From Geodermatophilus sp. DF01-2 (GTDB lineage: Bacteria > Actinomycetota > Actinomycetes > Mycobacteriales > Geodermatophilaceae): a stretch of 32,685 nt of DNA. The stretch spans positions 1 to 32,685 of the forward strand of contig NZ_SPQN01000052.1 of NCBI RefSeq assembly GCF_004571065.1, in the 5' to 3' direction. How positions within the stretch are numbered: the first letter of the stretch is position 1; each line of letters begins with the position of its first letter. Both the position numbers and the translations under genes were made by a program. Positions 22,560-30,587 of this stretch are shown here, piece after piece. The notes beneath the pieces are model-generated. The model was not told the origin of the DNA and did not search any database. It worked only from the letters and a program-made list of their open reading frames with translations.

Positions 22560-24068
22560 TCACGCGGACACCTCGGCTGGCGTGGTCACGGGCGCGGTGG
22601 CGCGGGAGAAGTGCAGTTCGGGGTCGACGACGCTGTCGGCGCGCAGCAGCTCGACGTCGGAGGAGTAGGTCATCGAGGTCAGCCACGGCATCCGGTCGCC
22701 CTGGCGGGGCAGCTGGTCGACGGCCCGCTGGATGTAGCCGGCGGCGAAGTCGAGCAACGGCCGGGTGGGCATCTCCGGATCGCTCGGCTCGGGCCGGCAG
22801 ACGTCGTACCCGTGGGCGTCCATGTGCGCCAGCAGCCGGGTGAAGTGCTCGCAGAGCAGCCCGATCTTCAGCGTCCACGACGAGTTGGTGTAGCCGATCG
22901 CGAGCACGAAGTTGGGGACGCCGGAGAGCATCATGCCCTTGTAGGCGACGGTGTCGGGCAGGTGCACCGGGGCACCGTCGACCGTCAACGACATCCCGCC
23001 GATGGCCTGCACGGTCAACCCGGTCGCGGTGACGATCACGTCGGCCTCGAGCTCGCGGCCGGACTCCAGCAGCACGCCGGTCTCGGTGAAGGTGACGATC
23101 CGGTCGGTGACCACCTCGGCCGTGCCCTGGCGGATGGCCCGGAACAGGTCGCCGTCCGGCACCGCGCACAACCGCTGGTCCCACGGGTCGTACGGCGGGT
23201 TGAAGTGCTCGTCGACCGGATAGCCCTCGGGCAGCTGCTTGGCGTTGACCCAGCGGATGAGCCGGCGGGCCGCCCCGGGGTACCGCTGGCAGAAGCCCCA
23301 GATCGCGCGCTGCTGGGCGATGTTCTTGCGCCGGGTGACCGCGTATCCGCGCTCCTCGCCGAGCAGCGCGCGCAGCCGGTTGGCGAGCGGATCCTTCCGC
23401 GGCACCGGCAGGACGTAGCTCGGCGTCCGCTGCAGCATCGTGACGTGCGCGGCGGTCCCGGCCATCGCCGGCACCAGGGTGACCGCCGTGGCACCGCTGC
23501 CGATGACCAGCACCCGCTCGCCGGCGTACTCGAGGTCCTCGGGCCAGGCTTGAGGGTGGACGATCGTCCCGCGGAAGCGCTCGCGGCCCGGGAAGTGCGG
23601 GGTGAAGCCCTCGTCGTAGCGGTAGTAGCCGCCCGCGCAGAACAGCCAGCCGGCGGAGAGCTGCAGCCGCTCACCGGTGTCGGTGCGCTCGACGTCGACC
23701 AGCCAGCGGGCCGCGGCGGTGGACCAGGCGGCGGCCAACACCCGGTGGTGGTAGCGGATGCGGGCGTCCAGCCCGTTCTCGGTCACGGTCTCGCGCAGGT
23801 AGGCGAGGATCCGCGGCGCGTCGGCGATGGACTCCTCGTCCCGCCAGGGCTTGAACTCGTACCCGAAGGTGTGCAGGTCGGAGTCCGACCGGATGCCGGG
23901 GTAGCGGAACAGGTCCCAGGTGCCGCCGGAGGCGGCGCGGGCCTCGAGGATCGCGAAGCTCTTCCCCGGGTGCTCGGTCGTCAGGTAGCGCCCCGCGCCG
24001 ATGCCGGAGATCCCGGCACCGACGACGAGCACGTCGAGGTGCTCGACCGGCGTCTGCGTGGTGGTCAT
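22560..24068 (-). CDS. ethA: EthA-like flavin-containing Baeyer-Villiger monooxygenase
   Basis: 502 residues. FAD-binding GAGISG (17-22), the Baeyer-Villiger fingerprint FRGTIVHPQAW (165-175, FxGxxxHxxxW), a second NADP-binding motif VIGSGATAV (188-196) and the ATG motif VIVTATGL. Long stretches read like Mycobacterium EthA (GGTWDLFRYPGIRSDSD, QLPEGYPVDEHFNPPYDPWDQRLC, TVAYKGMMLSGVPN). EthA inserts oxygen next to a ketone and also activates thioamide drugs such as ethionamide. Its natural substrate here is unknown. ATG at 24068 has GGGGAG 5 nt upstream. In mycobacteria ethA is divergent from a TetR gene (ethR); here the divergent regulator is PucR-type. The gene name is by homology only. Confidence 0.88.
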   Translation of the reverse strand: MTTTQTPVEHLDVLVVGAGISGIGAGRYLTTEHPGKSFAILEARAASGGTWDLFRYPGIRSDSDLHTFGYEFKPWRDEESIADAPRILAYLRETVTENGLDARIRYHHRVLAAAWSTAAARWLVDVERTDTGERLQLSAGWLFCAGGYYRYDEGFTPHFPGRERFRGTIVHPQAWPEDLEYAGERVLVIGSGATAVTLVPAMAGTAAHVTMLQRTPSYVLPVPRKDPLANRLRALLGEERGYAVTRRKNIAQQRAIWGFCQRYPGAARRLIRWVNAKQLPEGYPVDEHFNPPYDPWDQRLCAVPDGDLFRAIRQGTAEVVTDRIVTFTETGVLLESGRELEADVIVTATGLTVQAIGGMSLTVDGAPVHLPDTVAYKGMMLSGVPNFVLAIGYTNSSWTLKIGLLCEHFTRLLAHMDAHGYDVCRPEPSDPEMPTRPLLDFAAGYIQRAVDQLPRQGDRMPWLTSMTYSSDVELLRADSVVDPELHFSRATAPVTTPAEVSA

Positions 24069-24130
24069 GTGTGCTCCCCATCGGATCCACTCGTACGGCC
24101 GGTCCCCGACGATCCGTGGCCGCCGCCACC

Positions 24131-24160
24131 TTGCGCCACCGCACCGTGCACCACGATGCT
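24131..24160 (+). promoter_or_regulatory. Possible promoter for a leaderless PucR-type regulator mRNA
   Basis: TTGCGC at 24131-24136 and GATGCT at 24155-24160, 18 bp apart, place a transcription start at about 24166-24168, on the GTG codon at 24167. The -10 match is weak (GATGCT against TANNNT). It overlaps the palindrome at 24141-24180, so a bound regulator would block it. Confidence 0.35.
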
Positions 24161-24180
24161 CGCTCCGTGGTGCACCGTGC
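24141..24180. promoter_or_regulatory. Palindromic operator candidate between ethA-like and PucR-type genes
   Basis: A 14-bp left arm (24141-24154) matches the reverse complement of a 14-bp right arm (24167-24180) at 13 of 14 positions, around a 12-bp spacer. Each arm contains its own palindrome GTGCAC (24146-24151 and 24170-24175, centres 24 bp apart). It lies 73-112 bp upstream of the ethA-like ATG and across the start of the divergent regulator, as expected for an autoregulated divergon. Confidence 0.6.
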
Positions 24181-25414
24181 TGCAGCCGATGTCCGGTGGC
24201 CGCGGATCTGCCCGCGGGTGCGTGAGCTCTTCCGGCGGGGTGCCGAGGTCGCGCTCGACCCCCGCGCCGAGTGGGTCGAGGAGCTGCACGCGGCCGCCCT
24301 CGGCGGGCAGCGGATGCGGCCGGTCGCCGAGGACCCGGTGCTCGCCGCCGCGACCCGGCGGGCCAACCTCGCCAACCTGCTGCACTGGGCGGCGGCCAAC
24401 GTGCAGCACCCGGGCCGGCGGGTGCCGGCGAACACCGGACCGGAGGTGCTGGAGTCGGCCCGCGACCTGGTGCGCCGAGGGCTCGACGAGTCGGCACTGG
24501 ACGCCTACCGAGCCGCCCAGGGCGTCGCCTGGCGCCGGTGGATGGCGATCTGCTTCGACCTGACCTCCGACCCCGCGGAGCTGCGCGAGCTGCTCGACGT
24601 CTCGGCGCTGTCGATCGCCACCTTCATCGACGACACCGTCGCGGCCATCTCCGAGCGGATGCGGGCCGAGCGCGACGAGCTCACCCGCGGCGCGCACGCC
24701 GAGCGCCGGGCCACGGTCACGCTGCTGCTGGAGGGCGCACCGATCAGCCGCGCCCGCGCCGAGGCGCAGCTCGGCTACGGCCTGGCCGGCCCGCACACCG
24801 CCGTCGTCGTGTGGAGCGGCTCGGGGGCGGCGTCGGAGCAACTGGAGGCGGCCGCCGAGGCCGTCGTCCGGGCCAGTGGCGCCGCCCACCGGCTGACGGT
24901 CCTGGCCAGCGCCGCCGCCATCTGGGTCTGGCTGCCCGTGGCGACGGCGCCGCGCGCGGGCCAGCTGGCCGCGCAGCTGGCGGCGCACCCCGACGTCCGG
25001 GTGGCCGTGGGGCGCCCGGGCGCCGACGTCGACGGTTTCCGGCGCAGCCACCTCGACGCCGCCACCACCCAGCGGATGCTGGCCCGCCTGACGTCCCCGC
25101 AGCAGGTCGCCCGCTACGAGGACGTGCAGCTCGTCGCCCTGCTCACCGGCGAGCCGACCCAGGCCGAGGAGTTCCTCGCCGACACGCTCGGGGACCTGCT
25201 GCACGCGGACGCCGACACGCAGCAGGCGGTGCTCGCCTACGTCCGCGAGCTCGGCAACACCTCGCGCACCGCCCGGCGGCTGTACACCCACCGCAACACG
25301 GTGCTGCGCCGGCTGGCCCGGGCCGACGAGCTGCTGCCGCGCCCGCTCGCCGAGGACGTCGTCAGCGTCGCCGCGGCCCTGGAGGTGCTGCGCTGGCGGG
25401 GCACCGCGACCTGA
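24167..25414 (+). CDS. PucR-type transcriptional regulator (C-terminal HTH_30)
   Basis: 415 residues from GTG at 24167. The C-terminus has the PucR/CdaR helix-turn-helix: VLAYVRELGNTSRTARRLYTHRNTVLRRLARADELL, in which RxLYTHRNTVxxRL is the family hallmark. Before it lies a GGDEF-like degenerate domain (about residues 175-290) and an N-terminal helical domain with RELFRRGAEVALDPRAEW. Such proteins often activate or repress a divergent catabolic operon. No ribosome site precedes any GTG in this area, so a leaderless mRNA is likely; GTG at 24170 or 24215 are alternatives, and the frame is open further back to 24071. The presence of the palindrome over the start argues for autoregulation. Confidence 0.82.
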   Translation: MVHRAAADVRWPRICPRVRELFRRGAEVALDPRAEWVEELHAAALGGQRMRPVAEDPVLAAATRRANLANLLHWAAANVQHPGRRVPANTGPEVLESARDLVRRGLDESALDAYRAAQGVAWRRWMAICFDLTSDPAELRELLDVSALSIATFIDDTVAAISERMRAERDELTRGAHAERRATVTLLLEGAPISRARAEAQLGYGLAGPHTAVVVWSGSGAASEQLEAAAEAVVRASGAAHRLTVLASAAAIWVWLPVATAPRAGQLAAQLAAHPDVRVAVGRPGADVDGFRRSHLDAATTQRMLARLTSPQQVARYEDVQLVALLTGEPTQAEEFLADTLGDLLHADADTQQAVLAYVRELGNTSRTARRLYTHRNTVLRRLARADELLPRPLAEDVVSVAAALEVLRWRGTAT

Positions 25415-25416
25415 AG

Positions 25417-25528
25417 AAGGACCACCCTTCCCCCACGCCTCGCAGGCTCGGCGCGAGCCCCTGACGGGTGGCCGCCGCTGCCCCCGCCACTCGTAGAAGG
25501 ACTGTCCCCCCACCCTTCGCACGCTGAG
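25417..25528. repeat. Imperfect direct repeat in the convergent gap, two copies
   Basis: AGAAGGAC plus a C-rich block and (C)CTTCGCA/CCTCGCAGGCTC-like sequence occur at about 25417-25451 and 25495-25528. The match is imperfect with a 3-4 base gap. From memory, GAAGGAC...CCTCGC-type elements are scattered at gene ends in Geodermatophilaceae genomes; I cannot check that here. Confidence 0.5.
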
Positions 25529-25535
25529 GGCGGGG

Positions 25536-25580
25536 CCCGGGACGGAGCCGGCGGGACCCCTGCAGCGGGCCCGTCCCGGG
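25536..25580. terminator. Hairpin between convergent genes (10-bp perfect stem)
   Basis: CCCGGGACGG at 25536-25545 pairs with CCGTCCCGGG at 25571-25580 around a 25-nt loop. A competing pairing of GACGGA (25541-25546) with TCCGTC (25582-25587) is possible. It sits between the regulator stop (25414) and the oxidoreductase stop (25589), so it may serve both strands. Confidence 0.6.
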
Positions 25581-25588
25581 GTCCGTCT

Positions 25589-26554
25589 TCAGCGCACCCG
25601 GAGCAGCACCTTGCCGGCGGCTCGGCGCTCGTCGAGCTCGGTGATCGCCGCGGCGGCGTCGGCCAGGTCGTGGACGGACCCGAGGACCGGGTCGAGGGCG
25701 CCGTCGTCGAGCAGCGGCCGCAGGTCCCGCCACTGCTCCTGCACGTAGCCGGGATCGCCCGACCAGAAGGCGCCCCACCCGACCCCGACGACCGAGACGT
25801 TGTTCAGCAGCAGCCGGTTGACCTTGACGGTGGGGATCTCCCCGCCGGTGAAGCCGAGCACGAGCAGCCGGCCCTCGCGGGCGAGGCTGCGCAGTGAGTC
25901 GGTGAACCGGTCACCGCCCACCGGGTCGGCGACGATATCGACGCCGCGGCCGCCGGTGAGCTCCTTGACGCGATCGCGGAACCCGTCGGCGAGGACGACC
26001 TCGTCGGCGCCGGCGGCCCGGGCCACCTCGCCCTTGGCCTCGCTCGACACCACGGCGAGGACGCGCGCGCCGTACGCCTTGGCCAGCTGGACGCCCGCCG
26101 TCCCCAGGCCGCCGGCGGCGCCGTGCACGAGCACGGTCTCGCCCGCCTGCACCCGGCCGCGACGGCGCAGCGCGAAGTGCATGGTCAGGTAGTTCATCGG
26201 CAGGGCCGCACCCTGCTCGAAGGTCGTGCGGTCGGGCAGGGGGAAGACGAACCCCGGGTCGGCGACCGCCACCTCGGCGAAGCCGCCGAAGCCCGGGAAG
26301 GCCGCGACCCGCTGCCCGGGCTGCAGCCCGCTGCCCTCCGGGGCGCTCCGGACGGTTCCGGCGACCTCGCTGCCGGGCACGAACGGCAGCGGCGGCTTGA
26401 GCTGGTACTCGCCGCGGCTGAGCAGCACCTCGGGGAAGGTCACGCCGGCGGCGTGCACCTCGATCACGGCCTTGCCGTCGGCGTCGGGCTCGGGGAGGTC
26501 GACGACCTGGATGGCCCGGGGGCCGTCGAGGGTGGCGATCTGGGCGGCGCGCAC
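25589..26554 (-). CDS. NADPH:quinone oxidoreductase-like MDR protein
   Basis: 321 residues of the zinc-free medium-chain dehydrogenase/reductase type. The N-terminal GroES-like part reads AAQIATLDGPRAIQVVDLPEPDADGKAVIEVHAAGVTFPEVLLSRGEYQLKPPLPFVPGSEVAGTV. The nucleotide site is VLVHGAAGGLGTAGVQLAKAYGARVLAV, and the end is RRAAGKVLLRV. No Cys/His zinc cluster is visible. Family members reduce quinones or enones with NADPH; the substrate is not known. GTG at 26554 has AGGAGG 4-5 nt upstream. It appears monocistronic and converges on the PucR-type regulator. Confidence 0.9.
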   Translation of the reverse strand: MRAAQIATLDGPRAIQVVDLPEPDADGKAVIEVHAAGVTFPEVLLSRGEYQLKPPLPFVPGSEVAGTVRSAPEGSGLQPGQRVAAFPGFGGFAEVAVADPGFVFPLPDRTTFEQGAALPMNYLTMHFALRRRGRVQAGETVLVHGAAGGLGTAGVQLAKAYGARVLAVVSSEAKGEVARAAGADEVVLADGFRDRVKELTGGRGVDIVADPVGGDRFTDSLRSLAREGRLLVLGFTGGEIPTVKVNRLLLNNVSVVGVGWGAFWSGDPGYVQEQWRDLRPLLDDGALDPVLGSVHDLADAAAAITELDERRAAGKVLLRVR

Positions 26555-26685
26555 GGGTCCTCCTGCACGGTGGGGAACGGGACCGGACCCCGCCCGCGGT
26601 CCTGCGGTGCCGCGCGGGAGGAGGTCGACCGCGAGGATGTCAGAGGCGTGGCCCCGCCCCGCGGTCGGGGCGGGGCCGGGCGCCA

Positions 26686-27282
26686 CTACGACGCCAGCCC
26701 GAGGTGGCCGAGCTCCGCCCTCGCCAGGGCGGCGTGGCGCCCGGCCCTGAGGTCGCCCACGGGATCCTCGGTGAGGGCGCTCAGCTGCCGGTAGGGCAGC
26801 CGGTCGACCGCGCGGCGGGCGAGGTAGGCGGTCAGGGCGTCGTCCGGCGGGCCGGAGGCCAGCCGGGCACGCAGCGCCGCCACGTCGGCCCGGTAGACCA
26901 GGCGCGGTGGCAGGTACAGCCAGAGGACCGGGGTCAGCGGGATGAGCGCGATCGAGATGCCCAGCAGCACGCCGAGCCGGTGGATGGTCACCCGCGAGTC
27001 GGCCGCGTTGGCCAGGACCGCCTGGGCGGCGTCCCGCACCTGGTCGCCCAGCTCACCGGCGTCCCCCCCGACGAGCGGCAGGTCCCGGAGGGACTGCAGC
27101 GCCTGCCCGGCCGAGTCGGCGGCGCGTGCCGAGGCCTGCGCCGAGTCGCTCACCGACGTCAGTTGCTGCACCTCGTGGCCGGTCAGCAGGCCGAGGACGA
27201 TCCACAGGAGCACCCAGAAGAGGACGAACCCGTCGAGCAGGCGCACGCCTCGATGACCGATGGCACCCAGCAGTGTCGTCAC
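26686..27282 (-). CDS. Two-helix membrane protein, unknown function
   Basis: 198 residues. TM1 (about 16-37: LLDGFVLFWVLLWIVLGLL), an outer loop of about 70 residues rich in Ala/Ser/Gln and heptad-like (SAQASARAADSAGQALQSLRDL), TM2 (about 108-130: LGVLLGISIALIPLTPVLWLYL) and a cytoplasmic alpha-helical tail ending HLGLAS. The coiled-coil-like loop suggests self-association. No family recognised. GTG at 27282 is preceded by GGGGAGGG at a suitable distance. It is divergent from the small membrane-anchored gene at 27405. Confidence 0.72.
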   Translation of the reverse strand: MTTLLGAIGHRGVRLLDGFVLFWVLLWIVLGLLTGHEVQQLTSVSDSAQASARAADSAGQALQSLRDLPLVGGDAGELGDQVRDAAQAVLANAADSRVTIHRLGVLLGISIALIPLTPVLWLYLPPRLVYRADVAALRARLASGPPDDALTAYLARRAVDRLPYRQLSALTEDPVGDLRAGRHAALARAELGHLGLAS

Positions 27283-27404
27283 GCGGACCCTCCCCGACGG
27301 GCGTACCTCGGGCTCGGCTGCGAACCTGTGGGAGGCCGCACCTGCCGGCACTCTCGCGACTCCGCCGGCGCACCGCGACCCGACGCCGAGCCGAGGAGGC
27401 GGAC

Positions 27405-27893
27405 ATGCCGGGCACAGGAGCCGGGACCGGGACGCGTGAGACCGCGCCGGTCCCCCCGCCGGGGGGTGGTCGTGGCGTGCGGGCGCTGACCGTCCTGCTC
27501 CCCGCGGCGACGTTCCTCGTGGGACTGCTGATCGGCTTCGGCATCTGGGGCGGACCCGACGGCGCGGACGGCGCCGACGGGGTCGGGGCCGCGGACCCCA
27601 CGGCGGCGGAGCCCACCGTCGTCCTGCCGGGCGACGACCAGGGAGACGTGGAGGGCCGGACGGTGACGACCACGGTCCCCGAGGAGTGCCTGGCCGCGGT
27701 CGACGAGGCGGCCCGCTCGGTGGGCCTGCTGGAGGAGGCCGTGGCGGCACTGGGGGACCTCGACGTCGCCCGCGTGCGGGAGATCGTCGAGGACCTGCAG
27801 TCGTCCTCCACGCAGGTCCGGGAGCTGGGTGAGGAGTGCCGCGCACTGGCTGAGGTGACGATCGGCACGACCGGCTCCGCGCCTCCCTCCTGA
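27405..27893 (+). CDS. Membrane-anchored protein with helical outer domain, unknown function
   Basis: 162 residues: a Gly/Thr/Pro-rich cytoplasmic head, one helix (about residues 27-46: LTVLLPAATFLVGLLIGFGI), an Asp/Gly-rich linker with DGADGADGVGAAD, and an outer helical part with TVPEECLAAVDEAARSVGLLEEAVAAL and VRELGEECRALAEV. Two Cys in the outer part (ECLA and ECRA) may pair. No family recognised. ATG at 27405 has GAGGAGG 5 nt upstream. It is divergent from the two-helix membrane protein gene with 122 bp between starts. Confidence 0.72.
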   Translation: MPGTGAGTGTRETAPVPPPGGGRGVRALTVLLPAATFLVGLLIGFGIWGGPDGADGADGVGAADPTAAEPTVVLPGDDQGDVEGRTVTTTVPEECLAAVDEAARSVGLLEEAVAALGDLDVARVREIVEDLQSSSTQVRELGEECRALAEVTIGTTGSAPPS

Positions 27894-28495
27894 GGAATCC
27901 GCGCCGGCTCGTCGGGCCTCGTCCCGGCCGGCGGGCGACCCGGCGCCCCACGCGGGGCCCGGTGGCCGGGGTCCGGCGTCCGGTGGGAGTCCGGCCCGGT
28001 CGGGCGACGGGGCCGGGCCGGTGTGGTGCGGCCCGTCGGCGTGCCGGGGGCGGGAGGGCGTGGGCATGGGTCGGGACGTCGGTCTCATCAAAAGGCGCTT
28101 ACCCCCGGGCGCCCGCCGGAGGAACCCGCACCGCCGCGCGCTCCGATGACCTCGGCGGGCCGGGCCCGGGACACGCCACCACGCCGTCCCCCGGCCGGAC
28201 GATGACGGGCTCGTGTCGATCCCCGGCCCGGAGGGGTGGCGACACCGGCTCGGGGCAGCCCACCGTCGTCCTGTCCGCCCTCGTCGTCTGGACCTCGTCG
28301 ATGGAACGCACCGATGGCCTCTCCGCAGCTCGCCGCGGAGACGGCTGGGAGGGGATCGGCCCGACCGCAGGAGCGTGGTCGCGGCCGGCCCGGGACCCCG
28401 GGATCCCCGGCGGGCCGGTACACGCGGCGTGGCGGACCTGGACACCTGCCGGGGCCGGGTCGCCCGCCGGCTGACGAGCGGGTGGACGGATCCTG
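27894..28495. other. 602-bp region without a credible gene
   Basis: No ORF here has the codon pattern of its neighbours. A 5-bp hairpin GCCCC-ACGC-GGGGC (about 27947-27960) may end transcription of the preceding gene. A less GC-rich patch around 28083-28105 (TCATCAAAAGGCGCTTAC) stands out in otherwise extreme GC sequence and could mark a promoter or a decayed gene; it fits neither a tRNA nor a riboswitch that I know. Confidence 0.5.
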
Positions 28496-29281
28496 ATGGA
28501 GGTGATGCGGGGGCTGGGCCGTGCGCTCGGCGGTGCGGTGCTGTTCGCGATGCCGTTGTTCCTGACCATGGAGGTCTGGCGGATCGGCCTCCATGTCGAG
28601 CGCTGGCGGCTGGCCCTGCTCCTGGCCGCGACCGTGCTCCTCGTCCTCGGGCTGGTGCGCGAGCTGGGTGGGGCCTCGGACGAGTCCGGCTGGCGCAGCG
28701 ACCTGGCCGACACCGGGATCGCGCTGCTCATGGCCGCGGTGGCCGCCGCGGCCGTCCTGACCGTCCTGGGGAGGATGGACTGGCTGGAGGACTGGCGGGG
28801 CGCGACGTCGATCCTGGCCATCGAGACGCTGCCGGCCGCCGCCGGCGCCTCCTACGCCCGCAGCCAGCTCGGACAGGACAGCGCCGCCGCGACCCAGAGC
28901 GGCTACGGGCACGAGCTGTTCCTGATGGTCGCCGGCGCGGCGGTGTTCGCGGCCAACGTCGCCCCCACCGAGGAGATCGTGCTGCTCGCGGCGGCGGCGA
29001 CACCGTGGCATCTCCTGGCCACCGTCCTGCTCAGCCTGGTGCTCATGCACGGTTTCGTGTACGGGGCGGGCTTCAAGGGCGAGGAGGAGTCGCGGGGGTT
29101 CCTGCGGTCCTTCGCGACCTTCACCGTCGCCGGGTACGTCCTGGCCTTCGCCGTCGCGGCCTTCCTGCTGTGGATCCTCGGCCGGTTCGACGGCACCGGC
29201 CTGGGGATGGTGCTGGCCGAGTCGGTCGTCCTGGCCCTGCCCGCCAGCGTGGGCGCGGCGGCGGCCCGGCTGATCCTCTGA
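28496..29281 (+). CDS. TIGR02587 / DUF2391 family integral membrane protein
   Basis: 261 residues with six or seven hydrophobic helices. The pattern GGAVLFAMPLFLTMEVWRIG near the N-terminus, AGAAVFAANVAPTEEIVLLAAAATPWH in the middle and LSLVLMHGFVYGAGFKG near the C-terminus fits the TIGR02587 family (DUF2391), whose function is unknown. It is followed after 13 bp by a gene for a TIGR02588-type protein, the usual genomic partner. ATG at 28496 is the first start; ATG at 28505 is an alternative, but its GGAGG would be only 2 nt away. There is a long non-coding stretch upstream. Confidence 0.83.
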   Translation: MEVMRGLGRALGGAVLFAMPLFLTMEVWRIGLHVERWRLALLLAATVLLVLGLVRELGGASDESGWRSDLADTGIALLMAAVAAAAVLTVLGRMDWLEDWRGATSILAIETLPAAAGASYARSQLGQDSAAATQSGYGHELFLMVAGAAVFAANVAPTEEIVLLAAAATPWHLLATVLLSLVLMHGFVYGAGFKGEEESRGFLRSFATFTVAGYVLAFAVAAFLLWILGRFDGTGLGMVLAESVVLALPASVGAAAARLIL

Positions 29282-29294
29282 GGAGGGGAGGGCG

Positions 29295-29753
29295 ATGACC
29301 TCGTCGGACCACCAGCGCACGGACGACCACGTGCCCGGCGGGCAGGACCACGGCGGCGACGACCAGCCGGACGGCGGGCAGGGGACCCCGCCCGCCGAGA
29401 AGCTCGTGGGCGTCCTGGGCGCCCTGCTGGTGGCGGCCCTCCTGGGTTTCCTGATCCACCAGGCGGTGGCCGTGCGGGAGTCCGGGCCCCGTCTGTCGGT
29501 GGCGGTCACCTCGATCGAGGAGGCCGGAGAGGGGTACGCGGTGCACTTCACCGCCGTCAACGACGGCGGGGCCACGGCCGAGGCCGTCCAGATCAGCGGC
29601 ACGCTGCGGCGGCAGGGCGAGGTGGTCGACCAGGCCGTGAGCCAGCTGGCCTACCTCCCGCCGGACAGCCGTCACCGCGGGGCGCTTATCTTCTCGGAGG
29701 ACCCCCGCCGCGGCGACCTGGTGGTGGGTCCGGCCGGGTACCGCCTGCCGTGA
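29295..29753 (+). CDS. TIGR02588 family membrane-anchored protein
   Basis: 152 residues: a hydrophilic His/Asp/Gly-rich head (about 1-34), one helix (about 37-56: LVGVLGALLVAALLGFLIHQAV) and an outer domain with beta strands (LSVAVTSIEEAGEGYAVHFTAVNDGGATAEAVQISGTLRRQG). The outer domain looks like an immunoglobulin-like or NEW3-type sandwich. TIGR02588 proteins are encoded next to TIGR02587 and have no known role. A GGAGGGGAGGG stretch directly before ATG at 29295 provides the ribosome site. Confidence 0.83.
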   Translation: MTSSDHQRTDDHVPGGQDHGGDDQPDGGQGTPPAEKLVGVLGALLVAALLGFLIHQAVAVRESGPRLSVAVTSIEEAGEGYAVHFTAVNDGGATAEAVQISGTLRRQGEVVDQAVSQLAYLPPDSRHRGALIFSEDPRRGDLVVGPAGYRLP

Positions 29754-29958
29754 CCGGTCCGCCCGAGCCGGCGGCCGTCCACCCGGGGGCGGATTCGACG
29801 GCGACGTGACGGTTGCGCCGGGGATGTTGCACCCCCCTTGCGGATCGGTGTCAGGACCGCCGCATCGGGTGGCCGGCCCCGCCGGGCTGGGCACGTCAGC
29901 AGCACCCGACACGAGCGGCGCTGCCCGGCGCAGCCCGCCAGCGAGCAGAGGAGCCATC

Positions 29959-30570
29959 ATGAGCACCAGCGGGCGCCTGACGCCTCTCCGTACGCGGCGC
30001 GCGGGACGCGCCGCCACAGCCCTGGTCGCGGCCGCCATCGGCATGGGCGGGCTGGCCGCCTGCGGCGAGTCGGCCGGACCGGAGGCCGGCGAGGTCACCA
30101 TCGACGACCTGCAGGCCATCGAGGAGGACATCGGCGAGCTCGAGGAGCGGGTCGGCGTCCTGGAGGAGGCGCCGGCGGCCGAGCCCGATGCGCCGGTGGA
30201 CCCGGTGGTCGAGGACGAGGCCGGTCTGTTCGACGACCCGGATCCGCTCATCGGCCAGGAGGTGACGGTGAGCGCCGAGGTCTCCGAGCTGGTGGCCACC
30301 ACCGACGTCGGCGCCGCCTACTGGATCGCCGGGGAGTCCGGTGAGCCGATCGCGGTCATCATGGCGACCCCGCCGGCCGAGCTCGACGCCAACGACGTCG
30401 TCCGGGTGTCCGGCACGGTGGTCCAGGTGGCGCAGGACACCTTCGAGCAGGACTTCGGCATCGCCGCCGACGAGCTCTTCGACGACCCGGACGCCTTCTT
30501 CGCGGAGGCCGAGGGGCAGGTCGCCCTCGCGGCCGACCGCATGGAGATCCTGCAGGAGCAGGCCGACTGA
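29959..30570 (+). CDS. OB-like lipoprotein D
   Basis: 203-residue lipoprotein with lipobox LAAC and Cys35. It differs from A-C in carrying a 45-residue acidic, heptad-like helix after the signal (TIDDLQAIEEDIGELEERVGVLEEAPAAE), then the common core IGQEVTVSAEVSELVATTDVGAAYWIAG, AVIMATPPAELDANDVVRVSGTVVQVAQDTFEQDFGIAADELFDDPDAF, ending in VALAADRMEIL. The core order equals that of lipoproteins A, B and C. ATG at 29959 has GAGGAG 6 nt upstream. It stands alone on the plus strand, followed by a strong nested hairpin. Upstream at 29795-29810 there is a poor match (TCGAC-N6-GTGAC) to the 11-bp-period repeat. Confidence 0.75.
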   Translation: MSTSGRLTPLRTRRAGRAATALVAAAIGMGGLAACGESAGPEAGEVTIDDLQAIEEDIGELEERVGVLEEAPAAEPDAPVDPVVEDEAGLFDDPDPLIGQEVTVSAEVSELVATTDVGAAYWIAGESGEPIAVIMATPPAELDANDVVRVSGTVVQVAQDTFEQDFGIAADELFDDPDAFFAEAEGQVALAADRMEILQEQAD

Positions 30571-30587
30571 CCTCGCACGGTCCGCGG

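Noticed and set aside
28081-28110. Possible tRNA or riboswitch fragment in the TCATCAAAAGGCGCTTAC patch
   Set aside because: No cloverleaf, no T-loop GTTCGA-type sequence and no riboswitch core could be found on either strand.
27962-28474. 170-codon plus-strand frame in the 602-bp gap
   Set aside because: Low-complexity Gly/Arg/Pro translation, no ribosome site, no motif, and third-position composition unlike the neighbouring genes.
29795-29810. Fourth lipoprotein (D) site TCGAC-N6-GTGAC as a member of the GTGAC repeat group
   Set aside because: Only one half-site matches; at this GC content such a match is expected by chance.
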